Source of the DNA: Serinus canaria
Lineage: Eukaryota; Chordata; Aves; Passeriformes; Fringillidae
Length of the DNA stretch: 64,000 nucleotides
Assembly (NCBI RefSeq): GCF_022539315.1
Contig: NC_066316.1
Span: 64,399,994 to 64,463,993, forward strand
Direction of reading: 5' to 3'
The position numbers were made by a program, and so were the translations under genes. Each line of letters opens with the position of its first letter. Within the stretch, counting starts at the first letter, position 1. Positions 14,250-27,153 of the stretch are shown here, piece by piece. The notes beneath the pieces were generated by a model. That model searched no databases, had not been told where the DNA came from, and saw nothing but the letters and a program-made list of their open reading frames with translations.

Positions 14250-14601
14250 ATATAAAGACAGTTTAATAATGAAAGAAAAAGTGAGTGGACATTGTGATGT
14301 AAATGCACCACCAGGAGACTGATGCCCAGCCAGTCTCTGAGCAACAAATGCTTTGGGAGAAACCTGCCCCTCAGTTTCATTGCTGAGCATGACATTATAT
14401 GGTATGGAATCTCTTTGGTATTTCAGGTCAGCTGTCCCAGCTGTGTCCTCTCCCAGCCTCTTGTGCACCCCTCACTGGGGTGGCAGAGGCTGTGGTGCCG
14501 TGTCAGTGCTTCTCAGCAAAAGCAGAGACAGTGCTGTGTTCCCAAAACAAGCACCATAGGGGCTGCTGTGAAGGAAATGACCTCTCCCAGCTAAACACTA
14601 T
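14250..14601 (+). mobile_element. LTR-like / inverted-repeat family element, copy A
   Basis: This stretch is clearly related to 32686-33069. Shared blocks include cattgctgagcatg, ggtatggaat or its variant, gtcagct followed by cccagctgtgtcc, cctcccag, ttgtgcaccc and, at the right end, gaaggaaatgacctctcccagc followed by a diverged taaacac. From memory it resembles a common interspersed repeat of neoavian genomes, probably derived from an endogenous retroviral LTR, but I cannot name the family securely. The left boundary is uncertain. Confidence 0.6.
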
Positions 14602-17394
14602 AATTTCTGCCTCTTACACCATGTCATTTGCATCATGCTCAGGTGAAATATCAAATAGATGTTTTTAATGTCCTGTAATCTGTATTTTTGGAGTTTGGTG
14701 GGTATCTGGTATTCTGATGAGAAAAACAAGGAGCATCATACAATTCTCTCACTTGTACTTAGGTTAATATGAGACCTGGGCATGCCAGTCATTATGCACC
14801 TTTGCTCGGGGATTTCAGGGAGGACTTTTCACTTTTCCTTGCTACTATAATGTCAAAGAAGACTCTCTGGCCTGTGTTCAGTGGTTCTGTAGCTCAGGAT
14901 CTCATGAAAGAGAGCAGGAGTCAGATCAGTTTCAGAAAAGCCACAGAGAGGAACAGTTGTAGCCTTAGACTGTTTTTCTGTGAACACTGGAAACATTCTG
15001 TAGCTAGTCAGTATTTAATGTACATGTTCCAGTAGCCTTTGCAGCCTTATCTGAAGAAATCAAGGACTCATTTTTAATCCTTTCCACTATAGACAGAAAT
15101 CTGCACTTAGTGATGGACTGGAGGCATTTGGGATATAGGCCACAAGTTCCTTGTAGCCAAAAAAAAGCCACTGCCGCTGCCTAGAGTTCTAGCCTGGGGC
15201 TTGACAAAGCAGATTATTTGTATCCCCCCATAGAAAAGTTTGTAAATCTCTGGTTTTACAAGACTATCCATTTCTGGAGGGCTTGTAATTTGCTCTTTCT
15301 TAGTTTTTATTCAGCAGACCTGTTTCTACTATAATGTATGCACAGATTAAACTTTTTTCTTAGTGCAAAGTCCAGTTAATGTATTTAATGTCATCCTTTG
15401 TTTTAGCTGTGATTTCAGTGTGCTGATAATAAGTAATTTCTGTGAGAGTTCCCTTTGAAGTAGAACATGAAAGCTCACTGTTACAGAAAACCTTTCTCTG
15501 GGCCTTGCTTGTGTTTCTGTGATAAGTCAGATGGAGGTTTTACATCAGTTTTGGCAGCATAAAAGCAGCAGTGAGGAAGAACAATGTGCAGAGACCACTT
15601 GTGCATGAAGCATGGTTACTCCATCTCACTTCCTGAATCTCTGACTTTCTTCACGTTAGGGGAATTAGAGGTCTGTAAGAGGAAGTGAGAAATACACAGC
15701 AAATGACAAGTCTGATCCTTTAGCCCAGGTTTGGGGTGGAATGAAAGTTTGAATAGTGGGGGCTGGTAGTGAAGGGGGCAGGGGGTAAAGCCTCAAGAAT
15801 GCTTGCCTGTCTGCTCATGGGGCATTTGTTTGCAGCAACCTCACTTGATTAGAAGCTGTTAACAGCTGCCTTTTTTTTTCAGGCAGAATATGAGCAAGTT
15901 TGTTGCTTTTGATATGTTAAATTCCTTTGATAACTGTGGTTGGTTTGTTTTAAAAGCAATTACTATTACTATAAACTATAACAGTGCTTTTTTTTTTCCC
16001 CTTTTTACCGTCTTAAGTGCTTCTTACCCCATCAAATATAGAAAGAAAACTGGTGTGGGTTTTTCCCAATGCAAAACATGGTGAAAGAAATCTCTTGAGG
16101 TTTTTTTCTTCCTCTTAGAGGGCTGACAGATAAGATTTTGCTATGACAATGACTGTGTTTGTGTCAGCGGCAGTCATGAAAGTCAGCATTGTAGAAGTGT
16201 TGTCAGCTACACAGAGGTCACTTCTTTGCCCCTGGAGCATGTTCTAGTACAGTTATCCTGTAGAATAGGTTAAAAAGATTATGCCTTATTCGGCTTATAT
16301 AAGCAAATACAACTTATGCAACAAATAGCTTTGTAGTGAATACTCAAGCTTTGTCTGTAGAAAAATACTTCTGAGGCATCCCAAGCAGGACATGTTGGTT
16401 GTATACATCTAAACAGTATTTTTTGTGTATGGGTGTATTGTTTTTAAAATGTCTGTTAAGTAGCAAGATCAGAAAAAAAAAAAACAGAAGGCAACTTATG
16501 TGTGTTTGTGTAGGAATAAAATGAAGTCTGTCCTTAAAGGCAGAAAGACGATTGGCAGGAAAAAAGGCAGTGTTCAGTTCCCTCTAAAGCAAAAAAATGT
16601 CTCTGACACCAGTCCTCTTTCTCTAAGTTTTTTGTAATAACAATGAAAACTGGAAAACATACTGGAGTAACCTTTCTAATTTTATGTCAGTTTCTTCTTG
16701 GTTAGTTTCCAGAATTCCTGTGATGTTCAGGAATTGCACCCTCTTCTGTTCCCTGTTCTCTGTGCTGCTGTTTTTCCCAGTGCTTAATCCTTGAAATAGA
16801 AAAAGCAGTAACAATGAAATATGTTTGGAAGGAATTTGTTACATTCATGAATGGCATAAACATCAATTAGCTTGTCCCTCCATGTTAACTGTTATTACAT
16901 TATAATTTATGTCTTGTTCCTCAATATGACTGGATTTTTTTTAAACTCTTACTGTATTGAGTAGAAAGTTTATAAGGATGTTGCTAACAAATAAAATGGA
17001 TTGCAGAGATTCCTGTTTGGTTTTTTTCCCCTATGAGCTAAGTGTCCCAGAAGAAATGGCATTCCCATTTTGAGATTACAACATAATGCCTTTGATAGTA
17101 TGGCCCTGAAAAAGGGATGGAAGTGGAAAAAAATTTGCTTTCATCTTGCCAGGTAATAATACAAGTATGACATGGCAGTCATCTCTTAAATAAATGACAC
17201 ACCTCGTTCTGAATGCCATTGTCATATTCTACCTGGTTGTAGGCTGGCTCCTTGCAACTCAACTGGTATTTGATAATTTAAATGCCACTGCCTACCTCAT
17301 GTGAAAATAGGAAGGAAATGGTTTTGTTCAGATATTTTCAATGCAAAATTAATAAGAATTTTAGCCTCCTTGAGAAAGAATTAGCATATTTTCA

Positions 17395-17660
17395 TGCTAT
17401 TGGATCATAGAAATGTGGTTTGGAGAAGACTGCAGGAGACTTCTGTTTCAAGCTGTATGCTCAGAGCAGGATCATCACCAAAATAGACCATGTCAGCCCT
17501 GACTTTGTCTTTCTAATTCTTGAAAATCTTCCCAGGTACCTTAAAATCTTTGAATAACCTTGTCCCAGTGCTGTAAGATGTCCTTGTGAAGAATTTTTCC
17601 CTGATGTCCAACCAGAACCTACCAAGCCATAGTTTTTTCTGTTGATGGCCCTTATTTTTG
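17395..17660 (-). mobile_element. CR1 LINE fragment (minus orientation)
   Basis: The left edge reads ggatcatagaaatgtggtttgg, a diverged form of the reverse-complemented CR1 3' end. Near the right edge, ttgtgaagaatttttccctg and atgtccaaccagaacct match the typical CR1 segment for 'reactions to resist/learn from' in the ORF2 3' region, read in reverse. It is highly diverged and has no intact ORF. Confidence 0.75.
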
Positions 17661-18335
17661 TCTGCTACTACCAGGAGTAGTATGTCAAATAAATTTAACT
17701 AATTTGACTACCTGACATTTATGTATTATTTTGAGGAGCGGGGGAAGGTGTGAGAGTGGGTTGTTATTGTTTTCTTTTTTTTTTTTATGGCCAAAACTGT
17801 GTACCAGTTCATGTTATCTCCTGTTGTTTTTAGCAAGCTGGAAGACTATAAACCAGAGTTTAAAAACATGTATAAATTTTTGATGCATCTTGCATTGAAT
17901 GCGTCCCTGTGTTTGGACTGCTATTTTTAAGTGTACTGGATGATTAGTCTTGATGCTGGTCTATGAATCAGAAGACTGTATTATGTGCATTATTCTTAAG
18001 TTGCATAACTATCATAAACTCTTAGTGGTACATCCTTTTCCATCAGGGATTAGTCTATCCCTGCCAAAGGCTAAAAATATTTTGTATTTTCAAAAATAGA
18101 ACTGTCTTTCTTGGTTGATTTTTAACAATGGCATTTACTGTATGAAGTGGCAGGAGGTTTTCAGTTTTCCTATTTGTAAGTTTTAATCTGTAGGAATACC
18201 CTAGGGATTCAGGACAGGAATATAGTTTATAGTTCTATCTTACATAAAAATTCTAAAGAAGCAGACACTTTTTTACTGGATGAGAGGTGTTTCTGCAGTA
18301 AGCTTTTCTTTAGAGAGGTGATATGGTTAAAAGTA

Positions 18336-18357
18336 CTTCTTTCTTTCTTTCTTTCTC
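18336..18357. repeat. (TTTC)n microsatellite
   Basis: About five tandem TTTC units in the CEP85L intron. Confidence 0.9.
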
Positions 18358-19198
18358 ATTGCATCAGCCATCTGCATGCAGTCATACTTTGCTGTTGAGA
18401 GTGATGGCAATGTTTAAATTCTAATTAGCTCAGCTAGAAAACTGAACTAAAAATATGTTCAGAGTGATAGAAAGGGAATTGGATTCACTAGGGCATCCAT
18501 AATGGGGTTGTGTTCTCATGTGTTAGAGAAATCTTTGTAGACAAAAGAAGTTTAGTTGAAAAAATTTTAGACTAATGAGAATTCAAATAAGATGTGCAGA
18601 ATTCTTGTTTTTTACTATCATGCCCTATTTAGACTAGGAGAAAAAATGCTCATGATAAAAAAAATCTCATGCAAAGAAAACACGCTTCAGAGAGGTTGGA
18701 ACAAGATCATCTCTGATGCCCTTTCAGCTCAAGACATTCTCCGATTCTGTGAAAACAAGTGCAATTTCTTGTGGTGGTTGCTTGGATATCTGTTATCTAA
18801 TACAGCTTCTGAAAGGTTCTGAGTGAAGTGAGTCATGGCTTCTGTAAAACTGAAGCATGCTCTCCCTGGGACATGTCTCAAGGGGATCTTAGGTTGCTTT
18901 CTCTCTCCTCAATTCATGTCAGTGTCCCCCAGTTTTTTCTTTATTCCCCCATCTCCTCTCCTCTAGTGTGGAGTTCAGGAAGGAGAGGGGGAAAAAAAAC
19001 CTGACTTCAAGCAGCCCACAGGATAGATATGCTTTCCACATTCAGGCCTTTACATGAAATCTTTCTCACCTTGATCAGGAATTCAGATGATTGTACCTCT
19101 TTTCAGAAAAGAGGACTTCAGCACAGGAGGGCCATATTGGTTAGTTTTATGTCCACAACTGCTCCAGTTTGTTGGTTTTCTATTTTTTCAGTGTCAGT

Positions 19199-19230
19199 CC
19201 CCCCCCCCCCGCCCCCCCAAAAAAAAAAAA
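19199..19230. repeat. Poly-C followed by poly-A tract
   Basis: A 12-C run, a single G, a 7-C run and then 12 A. Homopolymers of this kind are prone to length errors in assemblies. Confidence 0.9.
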
Positions 19231-21778
19231 GGCATAAAAAAGTGAAGTACTAAAAGGTTGTTCTGGCCAAATTCCTGTTTTAAAATCCATGATTTTGGTT
19301 GTTCCAAATGGCTCCATTCTTGTAACACTTGGGTCTTCACTTAAAACACTTAAAAAGAACAGTATGTTATGTAAATAAAAGAATAAACAGTTCATGATTT
19401 ATGCTGGTAGTATTTCAGCTTTTGGAATATCTGTATGAGATGGTGCAGTAGTACTTTCTTCCTTCTGTTCCTGCTGATTTTTTTTCTTATTTTCTTTTGT
19501 GAAATAAGATCTGGGATAGTTGTGTTGTTTTTCTACATGAATAAGTGATGTAACCAGACTGTTGCGGAGTATGAAGAACTGGTCTATATGTAGACATGGT
19601 GAGTGAACAACAAAAATTGAAGGTTTTGTGTTTACCCATGAGTAGAATTTGATTTTTTTAATGCAAATTAACATTTATTTAATCCTTAATGGAAATTGTA
19701 ATGGATTATTTTGAAAGAAGGTGAGGAATGTGAAAAATTCAGAATCTCTTAATCATATATTTCTGAAGTTTTGGGGTGAAATGGGAATTCAAAAGTAGGT
19801 GGGAATATTATGACTATGTAAAAGTATTTACTTTAGTTAGTTCTGTCAGGTAGCATAGTCTAGTAGAATTAATAAAACATGTGACTTATGGCCAAAAGTT
19901 CATGTTTATGTGGTTCTGGGAGTATGGAGTACTCCCGTAAGAGTAGTATACCCTTAATTTACTGTAAAAGTTAAAGAACATTAATTAGACTGATGCTTAC
20001 ATGATTGGGTGTTATTCCAGCTGTTGAGAAGTGTGGGATCTGGAGCAGGACATGCTTGGTGGAGTTCTGTGTTTCAGAAGTCTGATACCAGACTTGAAGA
20101 AGCATGAATTCTTTTTTTTTCTTTTTTTTTTTTTCCTTATATCTTCTGAAGCTTACTGATTTGTAAGGCTGGTTAAATCAGTTTATTTTATTACATGTGC
20201 TTATATAAACAGATTTATTAATATGCTTTATATGAGAGTTTCTGTTTGCATATAAATATAGATAACAGTTACCATGCTTGTTTTTCCAACATCATTAATG
20301 TTTTTGGCTTATAATTACTAAAGATATGAATGGAAATCTTAAAATAAAGTGCATTACAAAAAGACAGGGTAAATAAAGATATTTGGAGGTTCTGTTAAGA
20401 AGCCATTCTTGCATTCAGTGTTTATAATAGTTATTGATTCAGTTATTTCTGCTACTTTATTATTTCAATATTGTAATCGTGTCTAATTTGCCTATAAAGA
20501 TGCAAAAGGGAATTGAGCAGTGTGTGATTATAAAAATACTCTGTGCAAGGTGAAGCCTACTAGTTTTGATTATCAAAAATCATTTGTGTTGACCTCTCTT
20601 CTGAAGCTGAAGTGCATCAATACCCTTACACCACTTGAGCAGGGATGTGAAGATCTGTGTGTAGCTTCTAAAATTGCTACCCTTTGCAGAGTTTCAGATT
20701 TCATCCTGGTAGCTGGGATGTGGGCTGAATGCCATTAGAGTTTGCTATGTTAGGGATTTACTGGTGCTATTGGGTAACTGATGAGCACTGTGGATACCGC
20801 ATTGCGCAAAATTACTGTCTTGCATTTCTCTGGGGTGGAAGATGACTTCAGTTATTAACATAATTAGACAGATTGATTTTTTTTTTAATTTAAATGCTTT
20901 CTGTAAGTATGCAATTCAGACTTTCTTAGCTAGTGGTTATGGAACTGACTTTATTTGAGAGCCAGAGATCAGGTCTCAGGTCTACCACACCAGCTTTTAT
21001 GATAGACTTTGGTCCCTGCTTGTTCTGATCAAAAAATAAGATCTGAAATGTAGTCTACCTTTTGAAAATTATTCTGTAATTTCTGGAACATGCAATGCTT
21101 CTCCACCTTAACTGAGGTGTTTCTTAAAGGCTGGAGAGTGGAGAAGAAACAGTTTTGTTTGTTTTCTTTTCTTTCTGAGGATCAGAGCACTGCTAATGTG
21201 CTTGGATGCCATAGTGATAAGTACTATAAATATCCAAATGTATGAGCCAACAACTGGAAATAAATTTGTAAACACTAAATTCTTTCCATTATCAAAGGCA
21301 GCAATTGAAACATTTTCTCCTCTCCCACCTCTTGTTCTGTACTTTTAATTGTGCACATCACAGAGGACAAGAAGGGCATAAAAACTCTTTCTTCAAGTAT
21401 TCCTGGGGAGCAGAGAGATGTGATCACTAAAACCATTGAAGGAAAATGTAATTCAGATTGTTTGTGTTCAGACTTGTTAGTTGTCTGTAAACAGTGAACC
21501 ACTCTTCTGTTTAAATAAAGTCTAAAACTGGGTAGTAGTACAGGTAGCAGCACTTAAAATAGCTGCAGTTTTTATGTCGTGTGCTATGCTGTGTTTATGT
21601 CATGATGGGCTGTGTTCAGTAGTGCTGGAGATGCCATGGGTACTCAAGGAGGTGTGTTGGCAGTGAACCAGCATCCCCATTCAGGTGCTGGGTAAACCTC
21701 ACTGTTGGGAATTGAGATGCCATATTGATTTCTAAAATTAAGATGATCAAATCCCAAACTTCACCAAGGAAGGACTTC

Positions 21779-21804
21779 TTTTTTTTTTGTGTGTGTGTGT
21801 GTGT
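21779..21804. repeat. Poly-T plus (GT)n microsatellite
   Basis: Ten T residues followed directly by eight GT units. Confidence 0.9.
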
Positions 21805-24024
21805 ATCGCATCTTCTTTTTGTTTTGAATGCTTTAGTATGTTTTATCTTAAATGACTACAGAAATCATCTCCAATATGAAAATTGTAGTTGGGTTAGAGT
21901 TCTGTTTTCTACAGTAGATCAAGTCTTTTAATCTGGGACTGCTGATATAATTTGTTGCAAGTGTGTTTCATTCCAGGGAGGATGAATTTAGTGGACCAAA
22001 TGGTGCCTGACATATATACGATTTGGCAAAGGAACTTCTGGTCTTTCAGGATGGGAAACATTCTGTTAAAGCATTTTTCATAATTACTTATTTTTTTCTT
22101 GCTTTTATGATTTAGTTGAATTTATTGCTTTCATTTAATTAGTGTGCTAATCATAAAATTTTCCAAGTTGTTGTAATGTCAGGGCACTAAACTCTTTTGG
22201 CATAGGAAGTGGGGGGGAAAAAGCCACTTTAGAAATGGCTTGCCAGTGAAAGAATAGAGAAGCTCTAAACTGCTATTAATTTTTTAAAAATTTATTTTAG
22301 AAATTATTTACAAGACTAAATCTCTTCAGTAGGAAAAGCTGTGATGAAGGAATCTACTGGTCATTACGTGTTTCTCTCCTGATTCACTATCAGTTTATTT
22401 AAGCATTGGTTATAATTAAAATCAGATCTTTCAGCCAGTCTTGTCAAAGGGTGCAATTTAATTTTCAGGATACTTCTAAAAAATGATGCATACAGATTCA
22501 TTTTAATAGTACAGAACTGTCTTTATACAGACAGACTACTTGCAGTGAAAATACACTCTTAAGAATTAATGCATGCATGAAGTTTGGGGTTGTTTTTCTT
22601 CCAGCCTTTAAAATGATACTTCTTGGCTTCTTTGTGGATGGACATATAAGGAAGTAATAGTTCCCTTCTGGAGTGGAGGCTTGTTTTTTAAAGTAGAGAA
22701 ATCCTCCAAAGAGTGCGAGATTTGGTTCTAAATACACCCTCAGAATTAACACTCCTAATTTCACCTTCATAGCATTTACTTTTGCTCAAACTGTCCTCCA
22801 AAAAACACCTAAAATTAAGTTCTCAGGGAGTATGAATATTAGGGATCCTGGAGGAAAAGTTGTTTATGAGCAGTACAGAACTGTGGCTGTTGTTTGCTGT
22901 AGGTAAATTCTGTATTAGAATTGGAACAACTCTGTTACAAGAAGTCTTGGTACCATGGCTCCACAGGTGTGCCTGGAAAATAGAATGTTAAAAGCTGGAG
23001 TGAAAACAGTGAAAGCCAAATGGTGCATGAAAGCAAAGGGTTTTCCACATCTGTTTATTATATAGTAATCAGTTTTGTGGGGTGGAATGCAGAAACTCTT
23101 CCATATCTTCTTGTTGCTACTGGTGCTTTAAGAAATGCTTTTGTTAGTAATAAGAATCTTGTTATAAGAAAATGCTGGGAGTTCCGGGTGGATCTTACAC
23201 TCCTTTCTCCTAAGTTTTTTACTACTTTGTTTTGCTTGAATTTGTGAAATTTAAAAAGGTAACCAGGGTAGCCAGTACCACTCAGTGGGAGGAAGCAGGT
23301 AAAGTTTATAAGTGACATGAGTCTAATTGTTGGAAGAGTTTGTCTCCTGTTCTTCATTTGGAAAATACAGATAATGATACTTAATTTTTGAAGTATAAGA
23401 TGTGGCTTCTTCTGTAGGATATAGAGCTGTGCTACAATCCAATTTAAAGTTAATCCTCTGTGACCTGAGCTGAGTTCCAGATGGTGACCTACATGTGGAA
23501 TAGGCTGTTAATTTGTTATCAAACCCCTGATGTGTCTAAGAAACTTTAAGGGAAGGTGGGATTAGTGTATGGTAAATGTAGGGTAGAGTAGCAAGGCTAG
23601 GAATATAAAGGTTAGAAAATAGAATGCTAAAACTAGTTCTGTAACGTATTTTATTTCTTTCTGGTTTTACTTTACAGGGTTTTAGTACATTTTTTCTTTT
23701 TTTTCCCCCTCCCAGTTTCTTATTTAAATTTCCCAAATCTCTTATTATGGTTTTCCCCAAATCTTAGTAAGTAATTAGGTAGACTGCTAGGTCTGCAACA
23801 GACCTACTCCAGTTGAATATTTGCTACTTTTAACATATTACCGGCTCTTTTACCATTTGGGGATTATCTTCAAGGAGAGAGACTTCCCCAGTGAGTTAAG
23901 TTACTCTTGAAGCACCCGTTGAACTTTTAGGGTTGCTGGGAATGGTTTCTGGCCTTTGGAAGGGATTCCTGCTTGATAGAGGCATTCCCAAAGTGTATTA
24001 AGTAAATTGCTTGTGGCCCATGAA

Positions 24025-24240
24025 GTGCTTCCAAGAGGTGCCCAGCAGCAGCAGTGCTGCAGCAAGGCAGGCTGGCTGTGCTTGGCGACCTGGGCTGACC
24101 TTGGTCTGCAGCAGGAGGAAGGAGTCAGACAGGGACAGTCCTGCTGTGAAGCAGTGAGAGGCAGCTAGCAGTATCCTCCTGCCTCACTGCACCCATGGCA
24201 GCCTCGCTGCTGGGGCTGCTCACAGCACCTGCTTCTGCCT
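24025..24240. other. GC-rich patch in CEP85L intron
   Basis: The patch contains cagcagcagtgctgcagc and many CAG/CTG triplets, with few CpGs. It is strikingly GC-rich against the AT-rich intron. It lies about 100 bp upstream of the CR1 3' end at 24345 and could be an older repeat or extended 5' part of that insertion. No ORF or exon was supported. Confidence 0.5.
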
Positions 24241-24344
24241 GTTAAAGGATTTCTTTTTCCATCCGAGTAATGTACACGTGTTCTAATTGTACAGAAGTCT
24301 GTGTGATACTTGGAAGAGTTTCCAATTAAAGGGCTGTCAGATAT

Positions 24345-24522
24345 TGGAACAGGCTGCCCAGGGAAGTGGTTGAGTCACCATCCCTAGAGGTTTTCAAAAG
24401 ATAACATGCAGATATGGCGCTTGAGGTTTTAGCGTGGGACTTTGTAGTGCTGGGTTAATAGTTAGACTTAATGATCTTGACAGATCTTTCCCAACCCAAA
24501 TGATTCTGTTCTATGATTATAG
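24345..24522 (+). mobile_element. CR1 LINE 3' end (plus orientation)
   Basis: A well-preserved CR1 3' terminus. It begins ggaacaggctgcccagggaa and continues through ggttgagtcaccatccctag, aggttttcaaaagat, cttaatgatcttgacagatc and tttcccaacccaaatgattc. It finishes with the ttctatgatt unit characteristic of CR1 tails. It is 5' truncated, which is normal for CR1. Confidence 0.95.
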
Positions 24523-27119
24523 GTTTGGGCTGGGGCTCCCAAAGTGAGAATACAGAGGTAAGCTAGGAGGATGACTACTGTGCAAAGCTCAGCTGAGGGA
24601 GATCAGTGGAGGAAATGAAGCTGAAGCATGAGATTGGGCAAAAAAAATGAAGATGTGTTCTCTCTTCCTTACTTGTGTGGCCTGGCATAAAACTGAAGGT
24701 TGCTGGTCCTGTTTAGAGCTATTCCTGGTGGGCTGTGAACCAAGAGATCCAGTGCTCTGTGGTGAGGATAACAGATACCAGTTCACTCTAAATATTTTAA
24801 TATTTAATAAATTTTTAATTATTTCAATACAAAGTCTTAGTAGAAAGAGGGGTTAAACTGTCATTAGTGGATAATTATCTCTAAAACATAGCCAGAAGCT
24901 CCAGTCTCCTTGAAAGTGGGATTTAACCTTCTAAAGTTACTCGACATTGAATTGAGGGCTCTGTTTCTAGCTGTAGTTATGAAGAAAATGTGGGTCAGCC
25001 ACAGAGTTTTAACTCTCTGGAATGATAGTGCTCTCTGGGAGCCTTCAGGTTTTGCTCTGGTCCCTTGTGTTAGAGGGCGTCTCTTAACTTCTCCTCATGT
25101 GAGTTTGTCTTCACTTGTGCATCCTTTGCCCTTCATGTCTTAGGTGAGGTAGTTTTGCTGCTGAAAGGTATCATTCTGGCTAATCTGGGAATGTTGTTGT
25201 GGGAGATGGTGTCAGAGCCAAGTTTGAGAGTTGGGATGATACAATTAGGTTGCCTGTGGAGACTGAGAACACACAGCTTGAATCTGTCTTGGTATAGGAG
25301 AGGGTAGGTATGTACCTGATAGTGGGTGTTCTCTTACAGAGAACAAAAATACCTAGAATTATCCCCCTCCGGAGGGCAGGGGTGGATTTCTGTTTCTGAT
25401 TTCCTAAGTTACTCTAGTTTTTTTGAGTCATCCCCGATTGGGGATGAAAAAATAATGCCAGCAAGAGGGGGTATCTGATGGCTATTGAAGTAGATGGTAT
25501 TTGTGGCATGGGTATCTTGCAGATACAGAAAGGAAGGAGAACAGATATATTGTGGCATCCACAGTTTTTTCCCCTTTAGCCATTACTTTTAAAGAAGGTC
25601 CTAGGGGGATATTTGATTTCTTTACGTCTTCACTGTTAAGTGCTTGTTGTTGGAAAATGGAATTGGAAGCTGTAGATGGCCTTCATAAAAGGGCAAATGC
25701 AAGTTAAGATCTAGACTTCTAAAAATTGAGACAGCTAACTACAAAAGAAACTCCCTGTGGCAGTATAGGTTTTCACTCATGCTTCTGTTTCAACGAAATC
25801 AAGTTGCATGTTTACGTGACTGCTGTTCTGGAATATTGCTTTATCCTCTTATCTGGGGGGGTGAAAATAGAACCCGTTAATCTAAAAATTGTTCTACTTA
25901 GTTATATAACTTTCTTAAAAATAGCTCTTAGATGGCTGGAGAAGATAGATGCTGTGGGATTCAAATTTCCACTTGGTTTGTGCTCTTTTGCATAGAGCAT
26001 CCACATTGCATGCATAGTATTTTTTACTGTTTTTTGGTGGCCAGCTGCATGTAACTCACATGTGCTCACACAGCGGCCTGTGAACATCCTCTAACACAGC
26101 TCTCTCTCAGATGCTGTACATGTATGGCAGCAAAATAGCACCAAAGCTGAAGCTTAGTGCAGAGAGGCACATCAAGAGAGCACATTGAGGATGGGATGTT
26201 TCTTTGTGTGTGTGTCACTAACTGCTGGGAGAGTTCAGCTTTTTGAAAATGGTTGTTCAGAGCATCCTTTATTCTGTTGTATTTCTAGAATTGGCTATTA
26301 TATTTGCGATATCCTTGGTTGAAGAGGCAAAGTGCATAAATCAAAAGGTTTGTTGTACTCTGGTAAAACAAGTTCATTCTTTTAAGACATACTTCTATAT
26401 TAACATGCTCAGTTTTCTCATCTAAAGAGATTTTAACGTAAGTTAGGTTAGCCTTTCTCTTTACAGATTAATTTAGCAGATGGCCATTGTGAGCTTGGAC
26501 CAATAGCAGTCATAAATAACTTGCTTTCAGTGACTGATATGGACTAAAAATTTGCTCTTGGGCTTAACTGCTGTTTGCTTTAGACTATTTGCTCAGATAA
26601 AATCTGTGAAATATTTTCTGCTTTGGTTAAATATCCCATGGTATTGTATTTGTCACTTGTTCTTTTAATCAATCTAACATTCATTTTAATTCTTAAAATT
26701 GACATCTGGAATAATTGAGTGGAGTAGGGAAAGCAAGAGTAGAATCTTGCAGTAGTTGACTTTGCTGTAATTTATTTTTCTCTGCTGAAAAAATTTTGTC
26801 TGCTGCTTTTTGAAGTGTGTACCTGTTCATCAGAGCTGCCCTTGTTGCACAGGACCAATGCCTCACTTCATTTTGGAGTGGCAGCATCTCACCTCTATGC
26901 ACTGCTAGTTTCCTTTACAGTCCCCTGTTATATCATTTTCTGAATCTGGGTTTCATTTAAGTGAGCTAAGTTGACCCAGATCTGGCTCAAGAGTAGAAGT
27001 TACTAAATTTTTTTAAAGATGCTTCTCTTTTGGACTTGTGGATTCCCCAGCTGAGTATTATTAGCCTAGATATTGCTGGGTAAATTGGCAGTTCACAGAA
27101 ATATTAATAGGCAGTACTC

Positions 27120-27153
<34 letters not shown>
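27120..27153. repeat. Poly-T (22) followed by (TG)n
   Basis: Twenty-two T residues and then six TG units. The (AT)n run at 27252-27268 lies about 100 bp downstream. Confidence 0.9.
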
